The position numbers and the translations under genes are program-made. A model generated the notes under the pieces. That model was not told the origin of the DNA, did no database searches, and saw only the letters and a list, made by a program, of their open reading frames with translations. From Allobacillus salarius (lineage in GTDB: Bacteria; Bacillota; Bacilli; Bacillales; Alkalibacillaceae), in contig NZ_VMHE01000007.1 of the NCBI RefSeq assembly GCF_007559425.1, forward strand, positions 34,108-98,107: a stretch of 64,000 nucleotides of DNA, written 5' to 3'. Below are positions 52,958 to 62,468 of this stretch, in pieces (position 1 is the stretch's first letter; each line of letters begins with the position of its first letter).

Positions 52958-53896
52958 ATGAAAAAGTTTCTATTTATTTTATTGATTGGATTAATGACTT
53001 TCGCGCTAGCTGCTTGCGGTTCGGAAGATGCACAAGGTGATTCGAATGATGAGAAAGAAACCATTACAATTGACCACAAACTAGAAGAAGGCGTTGAAGT
53101 TGAAAAGAATCCAGAAAAGGTCGTTGTATTTGATTTCGGTATGCTTGACTCAATGAAAGCGTTAGATCTTCCTGTTGCAGGGGTACCAAAAGATTCTCTC
53201 CCAACTTATTTAGAGGAATATAAATCTGATGACTACGAACATGTTGGTGGCTTAAAGGAGCCTGACTTTGAAGCGATTCATGCAATGGACCCTGATTTGA
53301 TTATTATCTCTGGTCGCCAAATGGATGCATATGAAGATTTCAGTGAAATTGCTCCAACAATCTATGTAGAATTAGATACAGATAACTATATGGAATCATT
53401 TGAACATAATGTTGGTTTGCTTGGTAAAATCTTCAACAAAGAGGACGAGGTACAAGAGGAAATTGATCAAGTGAATGAACAGCTTACAGAACTACAAGAA
53501 AAAGCTGAAAACACCGTGAAAAACGGACTTGTTCTTTTATCAAATGGCGGTAAAGTGAGCGCTTTTGGACCTGGTTCCCGTTTCGGTATGGTTCATGAAG
53601 TATTCGGTGTGAAGCCAGCCGATGAAAACATCGAAGTGGCTCAACACGGACAGAACGTTTCATTTGAATACATTGTCGATCTTGACCCTGACTACTTATT
53701 TGTCATCGACCGTGATGCTGTTGTCAATGATCAACCAATGGCTCAAGAAACGATTGAAAACAAGTTAATGGAAAATACGACAGCTTATCAAGAAGACCAG
53801 ATTGTTTACTTAGATCCGAACTACTGGTATTTATCTGGCGGCGGTATCATTTCAGTATCCGAAATGATTAGTGCTGTTAGTGACGCGATTGAATAA
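52958..53896 (+). CDS. yclQ: Siderophore-binding lipoprotein YclQ
   Basis: 312 aa, signal peptide and lipobox LAAC near residue 20, then a TroA/FepB-like binding fold: VVVFDFGMLDSMKALDLPV, PDFEAIHAMDPDLIIISGRQ, VSFEYIVDLDPDYLFVIDRD. Captures the Fe-siderophore outside the membrane. Last gene of the unit; terminator follows. Siderophore identity (petrobactin or a precursor) is by homology. Confidence 0.92.
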   Translation: MKKFLFILLIGLMTFALAACGSEDAQGDSNDEKETITIDHKLEEGVEVEKNPEKVVVFDFGMLDSMKALDLPVAGVPKDSLPTYLEEYKSDDYEHVGGLKEPDFEAIHAMDPDLIIISGRQMDAYEDFSEIAPTIYVELDTDNYMESFEHNVGLLGKIFNKEDEVQEEIDQVNEQLTELQEKAENTVKNGLVLLSNGGKVSAFGPGSRFGMVHEVFGVKPADENIEVAQHGQNVSFEYIVDLDPDYLFVIDRDAVVNDQPMAQETIENKLMENTTAYQEDQIVYLDPNYWYLSGGGIISVSEMISAVSDAIE

Positions 53897-53906
53897 ATCG
53901 CTACCG

Positions 53907-53950
53907 AAAAGGTTTCAATCATCACTTATTGATGGGTGAAACCTTTTTTT
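53907..53950 (+). terminator. Terminator of yclNOPQ
   Basis: AAAAGGTTTC...ATC pairs with GAT...GAAACCTTTT; T-run follows. Confidence 0.85.
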
Positions 53951-53972
53951 GCTTTTAGTAATTAGTGACGAG

Positions 53973-54026
53973 AAAAAAAGTCAGTCTCAACTCATGCTTT
54001 ATTACTAGCATTGTTAGAGACTGACC
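53973..54026 (-). terminator. Terminator after the 81-aa gene
   Basis: GTCAGTCTCAAC pairs with GTTAGAGACTGAC; seven T on the minus strand. Confidence 0.8.
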
Positions 54027-54067
54027 CTGTGATTGATTATACGTATTTATGTTTTTGTAAGTACCGC

Positions 54068-54313
54068 CTATTCACTCTGTGACTTTCCTTGTAATTGATT
54101 ATAATATTGCACACTTGTCATTGCACCTTCACTTACCATTTCGGCATCTTCTACATCTGACGGTTTGCCCCAACTTTTCACATCGGTTTTGCTGAACTTG
54201 TTTAATCCTTTATTAATCTGTTTCTTTAACTTCTGACGGTTTTCTTTTTTCGATAAGTATGTCGCTCCAACAGCAACCCCCGCCACGCCAAGCGCTTTTG
54301 AAAGTTTTCCCAT
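54068..54313 (-). CDS. Small hypothetical protein, 81 aa
   Basis: From ATG 54313 (GAGGGGAAAGTGA upstream; frame open to 54349). N-terminal MGKLSKALGVAGVAVGATYL is weakly hydrophobic, followed by a basic stretch KKENRQKLKKQINKGLNKF. YtxH-like small proteins have this look, but I cannot assign a family. Own terminator. Confidence 0.65.
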   Translation of the reverse strand: MGKLSKALGVAGVAVGATYLSKKENRQKLKKQINKGLNKFSKTDVKSWGKPSDVEDAEMVSEGAMTSVQYYNQLQGKSQSE

Positions 54314-54454
54314 TGATATCACTTTCCCCTCATAGAAATATTGAACCAATGAACATGAAATATTGACAAAATTCTATTATTTATTATCTCATATCGGCAA
54401 TCATAATTAAACTTAAACCACCTCGTGCGTTTTTTACAACGTTTAAACAACGAT

Positions 54455-54485
54455 AAAAATCCCAATGTCACGGACACTGGGATTA
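54455..54485 (-). terminator. Terminator after the YusW-like lipoprotein
   Basis: AATCCCAATGT pairs with ACACTGGGATT; T-run on the minus strand. Confidence 0.75.
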
Positions 54486-54494
54486 ACTTTAACA

Positions 54495-55364
54495 TTAGTC
54501 GTCTAATTCATAACCTAATTTAATTTCTTCTTTATTATCGTACTTGACCTCCAATTCGAATTCTTGAATGTCATTTTCGCTAATTTCTAATTGTTCAAGT
54601 ACACTTGTCTTTATTTCATCAAAGCTTTGTTCAGAAGAAATATTGACTTTTTCAAGCATTTTTTCAATTTCTTCGTGGGCACCTTCCGTTACATCACCGT
54701 TTGGCTGTTCGATCACAGCTTTACCGCTTCGTTCATAATCATATTCCCATTCATCATTGTTGTTTTGAGTGACCGAGAGATTAAAATCAAGGATTTCACC
54801 ATTTCCTGGTCCCTTCGATTTTTGGTGTTCAATACTGTACTGAGGACCTTGTTTATACGTTGTTTCCAAATCATAATCCGATAAGTTGGCTAGGTCGATA
54901 TTGAGACGACTTAACGTCGCTTCCATCATTTCGTTTAATGGTTTGTCCGGGTCAATATGTGCGAATGGACGTAATTCTTCCAAATCTGTTTTTGCCTGTT
55001 CACCAGTAATATCTTGTGAATTTCCATTTCCTATTTCAATCTTATACTCATCATCTTGTGAATCATAAGAGTAGTCGAACTCTTCTTCGTTAATTAAATC
55101 AATTTGCAACTCATATTCGACAATATCACTCTCTGATTGTTGCGCTGAAACACTACCATTTGCCCCATCATCATTATTTTGTCCTGTCGTTGATTCTTCT
55201 GTTTCGGCGTCTTCAGTACTTTCATTCCCATTTTCGGTATTTTCCGTTTGAGCATCAGCAGATTCTCCTGAGGAATCGTCTGACTTCTGTCCATCGTTAG
55301 ATCCACACGCGACTAATAAGCTTGTAATTAAAATCGTCATTAGAGCAAAATATATTTTTTTCAT
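54495..55364 (-). CDS. YusW-domain lipoprotein
   Basis: 289 aa, lipobox LVAC, then a very acidic low-complexity linker (about residues 25-80, rich in S, E, D, N, T) and two related halves: YELQIDLINEEEFDYSYD with DLEELRPFAHI, and a second with DFNLSVTQNNNDEWEYDYE and EFELEVKYDNKEEIKLGYE. The duplicated domain looks like YusW of B. subtilis, of unknown function. The acidity fits a salt-adapted surface protein. Confidence 0.75.
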   Translation of the reverse strand: MKKIYFALMTILITSLLVACGSNDGQKSDDSSGESADAQTENTENGNESTEDAETEESTTGQNNDDGANGSVSAQQSESDIVEYELQIDLINEEEFDYSYDSQDDEYKIEIGNGNSQDITGEQAKTDLEELRPFAHIDPDKPLNEMMEATLSRLNIDLANLSDYDLETTYKQGPQYSIEHQKSKGPGNGEILDFNLSVTQNNNDEWEYDYERSGKAVIEQPNGDVTEGAHEEIEKMLEKVNISSEQSFDEIKTSVLEQLEISENDIQEFELEVKYDNKEEIKLGYELDD

Positions 55365-55479
55365 TGATGTTCAGCCCCTTTCTTTCTGTTCTTATTTTCC
55401 CGCTTAATGTCTTGTTTAATCTTGGAAAAAGATAAAAGTAATACAAAATTAAATTTCCAGTTAAATTCGATTCTTAAAT

Positions 55480-55512
55480 AAAAAAACGAAGAGATTATCG
55501 TAACCTCTTCGT
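55480..55512 (-). terminator. Terminator after the 55-aa membrane protein
   Basis: ACGAAGAGATT pairs with AACCTCTTCGT; long T-run on the minus strand. Confidence 0.8.
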
Positions 55513-55541
55513 CTATTATTTGTTTTAATGAGATATAAATA

Positions 55542-55709
55542 CTAAAAGACTTCCAATAGTAAAAAAACAACAAAAATACAAACTGTAAATACTGTGCCAC
55601 TGATATATTTTCTCGAAGCGTCTAATCCTTTTTTCTTAAAAAATATTCCCATAATAAATGTGTATATTGCCCCTGCGATTATTGAGGCTAGAAGTGATTT
55701 TAATACCAT
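55542..55709 (-). CDS. Small two-helix membrane protein, 55 aa
   Basis: ATG 55709 preceded by AGGAGAAATAAATT. Two hydrophobic segments (LLASIIAGAIYTFIMGIFF and TVFTVCIFVVFLLLEVF) joined by a basic loop KKKGLDASRKY. Terminator downstream. No family recognised; Bacilli have many such proteins. Confidence 0.6.
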   Translation of the reverse strand: MVLKSLLASIIAGAIYTFIMGIFFKKKGLDASRKYISGTVFTVCIFVVFLLLEVF

Positions 55710-55772
55710 AATTTATTTCTCCTATTTAATATTTTTTTACAGCTATGAACGTTTCCAATTGTGTTTCGGCAC

Positions 55773-57056
55773 TTAATTGCCATCTAATTTTCCTAAAAAT
55801 ACTTTAATGGATTCTTTCAATTCATCTGCAAGAGGTAAATTCGGTTGATTATACGTCTTCAGATTTTCGCTTCGTTCCTCAGGAGCTGATTTCAATACAT
55901 GATTCATACCTTCAATAATCTTTAGTTCCGAATTGTGCGCTTTTGAATGAAGCATCTTGGCATCCTCTACAGACACTTGAAGGTCAGTCGTTCCGTTGAT
56001 AATCAATACTGGAATATTCAACTGGCTGATTTCAGTCGTCGGGTTGTAGTCCATCCAAGAGATTAAAAATGGTTGGACACTTTTACGAAAAGTGCTTTGA
56101 AGTGGCTGGCTGACATCATCGACTTGATGACCGTTCTCAAGCTGTTCAATGATTTGTTTAGCTTCTGCTAGCAGTTCGCCATCAAGCTGAGCAGAGAGTT
56201 GTTCTTGTAGCACTTGATTGAGTGGTCTTCCAGCACCAGCTAATGAAACCAAAGCATCGACTTCCACTTGTTGAGCAGCTGTCATTCCGACCAATGAACC
56301 TTGGCTGTGACCGATGACAATGAGACGCTCAAAGCGGTCATCTGCTCGTAATTTTTCCAACCAAAAGACCGCGTCATCAATGAAATCGTCGAAAAAAAGA
56401 TCCTCTTCATTAATAATTGCCTCTTGATTGAGTCCAGCACCCCGTTTATCGTAACGTAAGCTCGCAATATTCTCTTCCCGAAGCAATTCCGCAAGCATTT
56501 TTAAACTGTTGTTCGTTCCTGCAACTGAATTGCCATTTCGATCGGTTGGACCTGAGCCTGGAATGATTAATGCTACAGTATCCGTCTCTTCCTCGGGAAG
56601 CATTAATTCACCGGATAATTTCCCTTGATTTGTTTCAACGGTTACCGTTTCACTCGTAGTGTCTTCGACTGATGAATCGTTATCGTCTGATCGTTCTAAA
56701 TAAAATGGAAACGTCGCACCTTGCTGATGAAATTCACCTTCAATCAATTCCTCGTTAACTTCCTTTGACTTGAATCGAATAACCTGTCCTGGAATGTTCA
56801 TATCAAAAGAGAGTTCATCGTCTTGATAATCCAAATTGGACAAATTGAAATCTTGAATATTTTGCGCGGGAATATTGATCGTTCCTGTTAATTTTTCGTC
56901 CTTGGCAAAAGTAATCTCAATCGGTAGTGGAGCATTCGGTGTTTCAATTGCTCCGTACCAATTTCCTGTAATTTCTGGCATTTCGTTTGAAGATTCATTG
57001 TTTGAACAACCGACGCATACAGTGAGCAATAGCGCTAAGAAAATATATTTATTCAT
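55773..57056 (-). CDS. Alpha/beta-hydrolase lipoprotein
   Basis: 427 aa from ATG 57056 (AAAGGAG). Lipobox VGCS, an N-terminal beta-rich region with ITGNWYGAIETPNAPLPIEI (DUF3887-like or similar accessory domain), then an alpha/beta hydrolase: oxyanion IIPGSGPTDRNGN, nucleophile elbow GHSQGS, acid in LIINGTTDLQV, histidine in IEGMNHVLK. A surface-anchored esterase or peptidase of unknown substrate. Divergent from htpX. Confidence 0.85.
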   Translation of the reverse strand: MNKYIFLALLLTVCVGCSNNESSNEMPEITGNWYGAIETPNAPLPIEITFAKDEKLTGTINIPAQNIQDFNLSNLDYQDDELSFDMNIPGQVIRFKSKEVNEELIEGEFHQQGATFPFYLERSDDNDSSVEDTTSETVTVETNQGKLSGELMLPEEETDTVALIIPGSGPTDRNGNSVAGTNNSLKMLAELLREENIASLRYDKRGAGLNQEAIINEEDLFFDDFIDDAVFWLEKLRADDRFERLIVIGHSQGSLVGMTAAQQVEVDALVSLAGAGRPLNQVLQEQLSAQLDGELLAEAKQIIEQLENGHQVDDVSQPLQSTFRKSVQPFLISWMDYNPTTEISQLNIPVLIINGTTDLQVSVEDAKMLHSKAHNSELKIIEGMNHVLKSAPEERSENLKTYNQPNLPLADELKESIKVFLGKLDGN

Positions 57057-57214
57057 GTTATGTACTCCTTTCACTAGTTATACGAAGGAAAGAATCATTG
57101 CGTTTCAAATAATAAGTATCTTCATAGAATATTTGCATCAAAACGGTTGAAATCATTGCTTACATGTTATAATAGTAGCAAGATATGTAATGAAAAGACA
57201 TAGGGGGAACAATT

Positions 57215-58111
57215 TTGGGTAGAAGAATATTAATGTTTTTACTGACGAACATACTCGTATTGACGACCATCGTCATTATCTGGTCGATTATTACGTCCTT
57301 TTTTGATATCGGTGGCATCACGAACGCTCAAGGTGAAATCAGTTATCTCACATTAGGAATTTTTAGTTTAGTTGTCGGTTTTACCGGCTCCTTCATTTCA
57401 CTTGCCATGTCACGATTTATGGCGAAAAAAATGATGGGTGTAAAAGTGCTTGACCCGAGTGACAATTTATCAACCGCGGAACGTCAACTCGTCGAAAGAG
57501 TTCATCGCTTAGCTCGTGCTGCTGGCTTAATGCATATGCCAGAAGTCGGGATTTACCAATCACGCGAAGTGAACGCATTTGCGACAGGACCAACGAAAAA
57601 ACGTTCATTAATTGCTGTATCCAGTGGACTTTTACAATCGATGGATGAAGATGCTGTCGAAGGTGTTTTAGCGCACGAGATGGCTCACGTAAGCAATGGC
57701 GACATGGTTACGATGACACTTTTACAAGGTGTCGTAAACACATTTGTCGTGTTTTTGTCACGTGTTGCGGCGATTATCGTTTCAAGATTCGTCCGTGAAG
57801 AAATGGCTTATGTCGTACGATTTGCTGCGATTATTATTTTCCAAATTCTTTTCTCCATCCTCGGAAGTATCGTCGTCATGGCTTTCTCGCGTTATAGAGA
57901 ATACCATGCAGACCGAGGTGGTGCCGATCTAGCAGGAAAAGATAAGATGATTCATGCACTTGAATCGTTGAAAAATCAAGTAGCTGCTGATGACCGTCAC
58001 GATGATGCAGCCATCCAAACATTAAAAATCAACGGAAAAAGTGGACTTGCTTCACTCTTTTCTTCTCACCCAGATTTGGATGAACGTATTGCTCGTCTAC
58101 GTGCAAAATAA
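57215..58111 (+). CDS. htpX: Membrane metalloprotease HtpX
   Basis: 298 aa; TTG start 57215 with AGGGGG upstream. Zinc motif HEMAH at 154-158, third ligand region in [15 protein letters not shown]. Four hydrophobic segments: two before the catalytic domain and two after. Degrades misfolded membrane proteins together with FtsH. Own terminator. Confidence 0.95.
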   Translation: MGRRILMFLLTNILVLTTIVIIWSIITSFFDIGGITNAQGEISYLTLGIFSLVVGFTGSFISLAMSRFMAKKMMGVKVLDPSDNLSTAERQLVERVHRLARAAGLMHMPEVGIYQSREVNAFATGPTKKRSLIAVSSGLLQSMDEDAVEGVLAHEMAHVSNGDMVTMTLLQGVVNTFVVFLSRVAAIIVSRFVREEMAYVVRFAAIIIFQILFSILGSIVVMAFSRYREYHADRGGADLAGKDKMIHALESLKNQVAADDRHDDAAIQTLKINGKSGLASLFSSHPDLDERIARLRAK

Positions 58112-58116
58112 GCAAC

Positions 58117-58147
58117 ATCCCGCCACACGTTTGGCGGGATTTTTTTG
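58117..58147 (+). terminator. Terminator after htpX
   Basis: ATCCCGCCA pairs with TGGCGGGAT, then seven T. Confidence 0.9.
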
Positions 58148-58153
58148 ATTTCT

Positions 58154-59590
58154 TTACCAAATGAGTACGGCGACAACCGTCATCACAATTAAACCAATTA
58201 TGACTGGGAGGAAGTTTTTCCTCACCAACTCCATAACCGAAATTCCACTGAAGCCGGCAATTGCGACAAGTGAGGACCATGCGACAATCGTTCCGCCACC
58301 CGTCCAAATTGAACCGAGCTGTCCGATTGCTGCTAGGGTTTCTGGATCTATGCCATTTGTGTTGAGCGCACCTGACAACGCACCGGTCAAAGGCAGACCT
58401 GAAAATCCTGAACCATCTAGGCCTGTAATGATGCCGATAATTAAAATCCCAAATGCTGTTAGAAACGCACTTTCTGGGATAATGTTTTGACCCGCTTCGA
58501 CTAAATCGAATAATAACGCAGGAGCTGTGGCTTCCTCTCCTAATGAAAGAATACTGCCGGAAAACTCATTACTTCCGAGGAAAAAGAAGCCGGCAATCGG
58601 GATGACTGGACCCATTGCTTTGAAAGCAAACACGAAACCGTTTGTGATATGCTCACTGATATGATCGAATGCTTTCCCTTTTCCATAGGCTACAGAAGCG
58701 GCGGCTAACAGCAAGACAGCAACCCCGCCGATAAAGGCAGCTCCATCGCCTCCGACCAATTCACTTGCTCCCCCGCTATTCACTTTCGTATAGACCATAA
58801 AGAGCATGACGAGGAGCATCGAAATCGGTACGGCAAAGGCAAAAAACTTTCTCCATAAAGATAAGTTTTTTGTCTGTAATTTCCGTGTGGTGATTTCTTC
58901 TCCTGATTGACCAGGAAGCTTCTTCAGCTCCTTTTCATTGAGCGGATTTTCTGGCTTATTGATTTTTTTATAAATCATCAAATACGCAATGCCAATTGCA
59001 ATGACGCCTGCAATTAACGAGAGAACTAAAGCTTTATCAGCGATGACTGCAGTTTCTAAATTGCCCGCCGTTGCACTGATGGTCGGCGCAATTTGAATAA
59101 CGTAATCAGATGACAAGGCCATCCCCTGTCCGGCAATCGCAATCGCCATAGCGCCTCCAATAACCGGCAATCCAGCCTTAACTGCTGCAGGTAACAATAA
59201 AGCACAAATAAGTGGAACTGCTGGAGTCGGCCAAAAGAACAATGAAATCACATAGGTGACAACTACCAAGACAAAGAAAGCCAAATGTCCATTCACCATA
59301 ATTTTTTGAATCGGCTTAATCATTTCCTGGTCAGCACCAAGATCTTTTAATGCATATAACAATGCCACCATAAACGTAATAATCAAAAATATATTGAATA
59401 GTTCAGTCGCTGCCGTTAGATTGGCATTGAAGACAGACGTAAAACCAGTAACCAAATTTCCTGTCATCATCCACGCAACAATAAACGTTCCAATTAATGT
59501 AGGCAATACAACGCCACGCCTCATCACCATTGTGACAATGACAACGAGCGTTACGAAAGCATACATCCCATGAGCTAAGGTTAATTCCAT
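58154..59590 (-). CDS. Large permease of the ion-transporter type
   Basis: 478 aa from ATG 59590 (GGGGG at 7 nt). About 12 membrane segments; FNIFLIITFMVALLYALKDLG, WPTPAVPLICALLLPAA, ITGLDGSGFSGLPLTGALSG and SIWTGGGTIVAWSSLVAI are conserved-looking loops similar to the GntP/CitM-type ion transporter superfamily. Substrate unknown, probably an organic anion. An open frame continues 64 codons upstream, but that part is the 21-bp array read in frame and should be excluded. Confidence 0.75.
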   Translation of the reverse strand: MELTLAHGMYAFVTLVVIVTMVMRRGVVLPTLIGTFIVAWMMTGNLVTGFTSVFNANLTAATELFNIFLIITFMVALLYALKDLGADQEMIKPIQKIMVNGHLAFFVLVVVTYVISLFFWPTPAVPLICALLLPAAVKAGLPVIGGAMAIAIAGQGMALSSDYVIQIAPTISATAGNLETAVIADKALVLSLIAGVIAIGIAYLMIYKKINKPENPLNEKELKKLPGQSGEEITTRKLQTKNLSLWRKFFAFAVPISMLLVMLFMVYTKVNSGGASELVGGDGAAFIGGVAVLLLAAASVAYGKGKAFDHISEHITNGFVFAFKAMGPVIPIAGFFFLGSNEFSGSILSLGEEATAPALLFDLVEAGQNIIPESAFLTAFGILIIGIITGLDGSGFSGLPLTGALSGALNTNGIDPETLAAIGQLGSIWTGGGTIVAWSSLVAIAGFSGISVMELVRKNFLPVIIGLIVMTVVAVLIW

Positions 59591-59640
59591 GATGACGCCC
59601 CCTTTTTGAGCATCATATGCATATACGTAGGCATGGGTGA

Positions 59641-59818
59641 CTGTTGATAAAGTGGTTCTAATTGTTGATAAGCATGGGCGGACTGTTGATAAGCGCGCGC
59701 TGACTGTCGATAAAACGCTCGTAACTGTTGATAAGCGCTCGCTGACTGTCGATAAATTGCTCGTAACTGTTGATAAGCTCACGCTGACTGTCGATAAACA
59801 CGCCGAACTGTTAATAAC
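59641..59818. repeat. 21-bp tandem array 3 (core CTGTTGATAA)
   Basis: Eight and a half units start at 59641, 59662, 59683, 59704, 59725, 59746, 59767, 59788 and 59808. Constant part CTGTTGATAA or CTGTCGATAA, strictly alternating from 59683 on; the 11-bp part alternates too (GCGCTCGCTGA-like and nnnGCTCGTAA-like), giving a 42-bp higher order. Both strands are open, which creates false heptad frames (TVDKxxL and LSTVxxx). Confidence 0.92.
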
Positions 59819-59882
59819 TTTCTATAGATTCAAAATTTATTTTTTGATATGCTAAAAGTAGAAAATTTTAGGAGTGGATCTA

Positions 59883-60188
59883 ATGTCATTACCTACTTGC
59901 CAAAATTGCAATAACCAATGGACGTGGAAGATGACTTTTATCCAATTTCTACGATTCAAACGACAATTGACTTGTCCTTATTGTGGTAAAGCACAATATC
60001 AATCGAAAGATTCTCTATGGAAAACGAACTTCGTAGGCATGGGGCCTTATATTTTACTGCCTATCCTATTTGGTTTATCAATCCCGTTGACGATCATCAT
60101 TAGCTATAGTGTAATGATGATTCTAATCTTCTTTTTCATATCACCTTATCTCTTGGGCTTATCAAACGAAGAAGAACCATTATTCTAA
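59883..60188 (+). CDS. CXXC-20-CXXC family membrane protein
   Basis: 101 aa from ATG 59883 (GGAG at 8 nt). Zinc ribbon CQNC at 6-9 and CPYC about 21 residues later, then two hydrophobic segments (PYILLPILFGLSIPLTIII, MMILIFFFISPYLLGL). Matches TIGR04104, small Firmicute proteins of unknown function. Sits directly after array 3. Confidence 0.82.
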   Translation: MSLPTCQNCNNQWTWKMTFIQFLRFKRQLTCPYCGKAQYQSKDSLWKTNFVGMGPYILLPILFGLSIPLTIIISYSVMMILIFFFISPYLLGLSNEEEPLF

Positions 60189-60214
60189 CACTCAATAGCC
60201 GTTTTTTACTTTGT

Positions 60215-60246
60215 ATAAAAAAAGCGAACCGCATCAAGCGATTCGC
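60215..60246 (-). terminator. Terminator of the ywfO-ywgA unit
   Basis: AGCGAACCGC pairs with GCGATTCGCT; T-run on the minus strand. Confidence 0.75.
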
Positions 60247-60256
60247 TACTTCTCAA

Positions 60257-60436
60257 TTATTTTAAATACTTAATCCCTAAATATATGACGACTGAAATAA
60301 CTGCAATCAACACAATTAAAGCAATCCACGGACCTATACTTCCTGAGTTTCTCTTGATTTTCACAATCGAATACCAAGTCGATAGAACAAGCGCGACAAG
60401 TATAAATACAAAAGTAATCAGCATAAGTGAAAACAT
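60257..60436 (-). CDS. Small membrane protein, 59 aa
   Basis: ATG 60436 after AGGAGACGAACC, 12 bp downstream of ywgA. Two hydrophobic segments (FSLMLITFVFILVALVL and PWIALIVLIAVISVVIYLG) around a basic loop VKIKRNSG. Likely co-transcribed with ywfO-ywgA, perhaps the counterpart of B. subtilis ywgB in position. Function unknown. Confidence 0.65.
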   Translation of the reverse strand: MFSLMLITFVFILVALVLSTWYSIVKIKRNSGSIGPWIALIVLIAVISVVIYLGIKYLK

Positions 60437-60448
60437 CGGTTCGTCTCC

Positions 60449-60949
60449 TTAATGCGGTTGTTTGATTCGTTCGATAAAGGTCCAAGCCTCGCGGAACTCA
60501 TCTTCTGTAAAGTTTTGTTTACTTTTCACGGTCAGTACTTTTTCTTCTACTTCACTCTTTGAAAAGTTATCAAAGTAAAGCATCGTGGAAACAAGTTCGA
60601 GAAAACGAGACGAGTTTGCATTCATTTCCTCGACGAGCGCGGAAATGTTTGGTAGCTTCGGTTTCGTTTGATCCAAAAAAGAAACCCCTTCATCCGTTAA
60701 TTGATATCTATATTGATGGTACCCCTTTTCTTTCTCCTTATTCTCTTGGATAAAACCTAGATTCGATAGCTCTTCAATACGTGTGGACAACTCCTCGGAG
60801 TATGGACCATAGAAATGAAAAGAATATCGTTCTGAAAAATCAATACCGTTTTTCTTTAAAATATAAATCATTTTTTGCAGGCGTTTCCGTCCGACAACTT
60901 CCTTCGCTTGCTCAAAAAATGCTAACAGTTTGGCGTGGTCCTCTAACAT
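60449..60949 (-). CDS. ywgA: YwgA-like protein
   Basis: 166 aa, cytoplasmic. LAFFEQAKEVVGRKRLQKMIYIL, YSFHFYGPYSEELSTRIEEL and LTDEGVSFLDQTKPKLPNI suggest a winged-helix-like fold resembling the phage Panacea/SocA-type antitoxin domain. In B. subtilis ywgA follows ywfO, as here (12 bp). Role unknown; a link to the HD hydrolase seems likely from conserved adjacency. Confidence 0.8.
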   Translation of the reverse strand: MLEDHAKLLAFFEQAKEVVGRKRLQKMIYILKKNGIDFSERYSFHFYGPYSEELSTRIEELSNLGFIQENKEKEKGYHQYRYQLTDEGVSFLDQTKPKLPNISALVEEMNANSSRFLELVSTMLYFDNFSKSEVEEKVLTVKSKQNFTEDEFREAWTFIERIKQPH

Positions 60950-60961
60950 TCTACTCGACTC

Positions 60962-62260
60962 CTATCCTCTTAAAATTTCTAAGATTCGTTTCTTTGCTTG
61001 TGATTCTTCGGGAAGTTGTTCGATTAAATCTTTTGGAAAATACAACTTATGGTCTGTTCTTTTCTTACCCGAAATCGCCTCTACAATATCAGATAGTCTC
61101 GATAGCTCTTTCAATTCTCCATTCGGAAATAGTAAATGGATCGGAAGGCGTTCTTCTTCCTCACCAGGTCGGTAAAAATCATACGGTAAATCAGATGAGG
61201 AATCGACTTCTAAGTAGTACGTCGGGTCGATGCCCGCCTCTGCAAAAGCTTCCTTTAATTCAATTAATTCGCGATATCTATTTCCTGGGTCGAACTCAAT
61301 ATATTTAAACAAATCTCGATTGACAAAACGGCGACAGAGATTCGCTAAAATTTCATCCTCTTCTTCTTGCCAAATCTGGAAGTAATAATAAACGATATTT
61401 TCATCTAACTTCAAATAATCCTCCACTGATATCTCTTTATTAAAGAAACTTTCAAAGTGGAGTGGTTTTAATGAAAATTGGTATTTCTCACTATGATACA
61501 GATGCATTGCGCGGTGCAAAATTTTTGTCAAAATCACTTCTGCACTTCGCGTTACAGGGTGGAAATACACTTGCCAATACATTTGATAGCGGCTCATAAT
61601 ATAATCTTCCACTGCATGCATGCCACTTTCCTTAATCACTAACTGATCTTCTAGTGGACGCATCACACGTAAAATCCGTTCCATATCAAAATAACCGTAA
61701 CTAACGCCCGTGAAATACGCATCACGTTGTAAGTAATCCATTCGGTCGGCATCGATTTGGCTTGAAATTAAACTGACGACTAGCTTATTTGCATACGTTT
61801 TATTAATGACATCCGCGACATCTTGAGGGAAACCTTCGTCCACCCTACGCAAAACGGCATTCACCTCGGTATCGCCGAGGATTATTGCACGCGTGAACTC
61901 CTCATGATCTAAATCAAATACCTTTTCGAACGAATGCGAAAAAGGGCCGTGACCCAAATCATGAAGCAAAGCCGCACATAAGCAAACTAACCGCTCGCTT
62001 GGATCCCATTCGGGTTGGTCCCGAAAATTTTCAAGAATACGGCGGACAATCTCATAGACGCCCAACGAATGGTTAAAACGACTATGTTCAGCGCCATGGA
62101 ACGTCAAATTGGTGGTGCCGAGCTGCTTAACACGACGCAACCGTTGAAATTCCGCGGTGCCCACTAAATCCCATATAACTCGATCCCTCACATGAATATA
62201 GCGATGGACAGGGTCTTTAAATACTTTTTCTTCCGTAAGTTGCTCATCACGATATGGCAT
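60962..62260 (-). CDS. ywfO: HD-domain phosphohydrolase YwfO
   Basis: 432 aa from ATG 62260 (AAAGG at 9 nt; frame open to 62320). dGTPase-like HD signature: H64 in RFNHSLGVYE, H100-D101 in LLHDLGHGPFSHSFE, and later SSQIDADRMDYLQRDAYF. Length equals B. subtilis YwfO. Predicted nucleotide triphosphohydrolase acting on (d)NTPs or ppGpp-like substrates. Confidence 0.9.
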   Translation of the reverse strand: MPYRDEQLTEEKVFKDPVHRYIHVRDRVIWDLVGTAEFQRLRRVKQLGTTNLTFHGAEHSRFNHSLGVYEIVRRILENFRDQPEWDPSERLVCLCAALLHDLGHGPFSHSFEKVFDLDHEEFTRAIILGDTEVNAVLRRVDEGFPQDVADVINKTYANKLVVSLISSQIDADRMDYLQRDAYFTGVSYGYFDMERILRVMRPLEDQLVIKESGMHAVEDYIMSRYQMYWQVYFHPVTRSAEVILTKILHRAMHLYHSEKYQFSLKPLHFESFFNKEISVEDYLKLDENIVYYYFQIWQEEEDEILANLCRRFVNRDLFKYIEFDPGNRYRELIELKEAFAEAGIDPTYYLEVDSSSDLPYDFYRPGEEEERLPIHLLFPNGELKELSRLSDIVEAISGKKRTDHKLYFPKDLIEQLPEESQAKKRILEILRG

Positions 62261-62468
62261 TTTTCCCGACCTTTCTCTTCTATTCGTCCAATCATTTTCT
62301 ATATTATAGCGTTTTTTCAACAGGAAAAAAACACCTTGACAACGTACCGGGTAATTATTTCACAGTCAAAGTCTTTGCAGGTATGCTTTTAAGCACTTTT
62401 TATTTTTCAGAAAACAATGTACGATAATAAAAGAAATGAAGTCTTCAATGCTGAAGGAGGAGCTACAT

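Noticed and set aside
59637..59855. Open frames of TVDK or LSTV heptads over array 3 as a repeat protein
   Set aside because: Both strands are open because the 21-bp unit is a multiple of three and lacks stops; no ribosome site fits, and the heptad frame on the minus strand only extends a permease that has its own good start at 59590.
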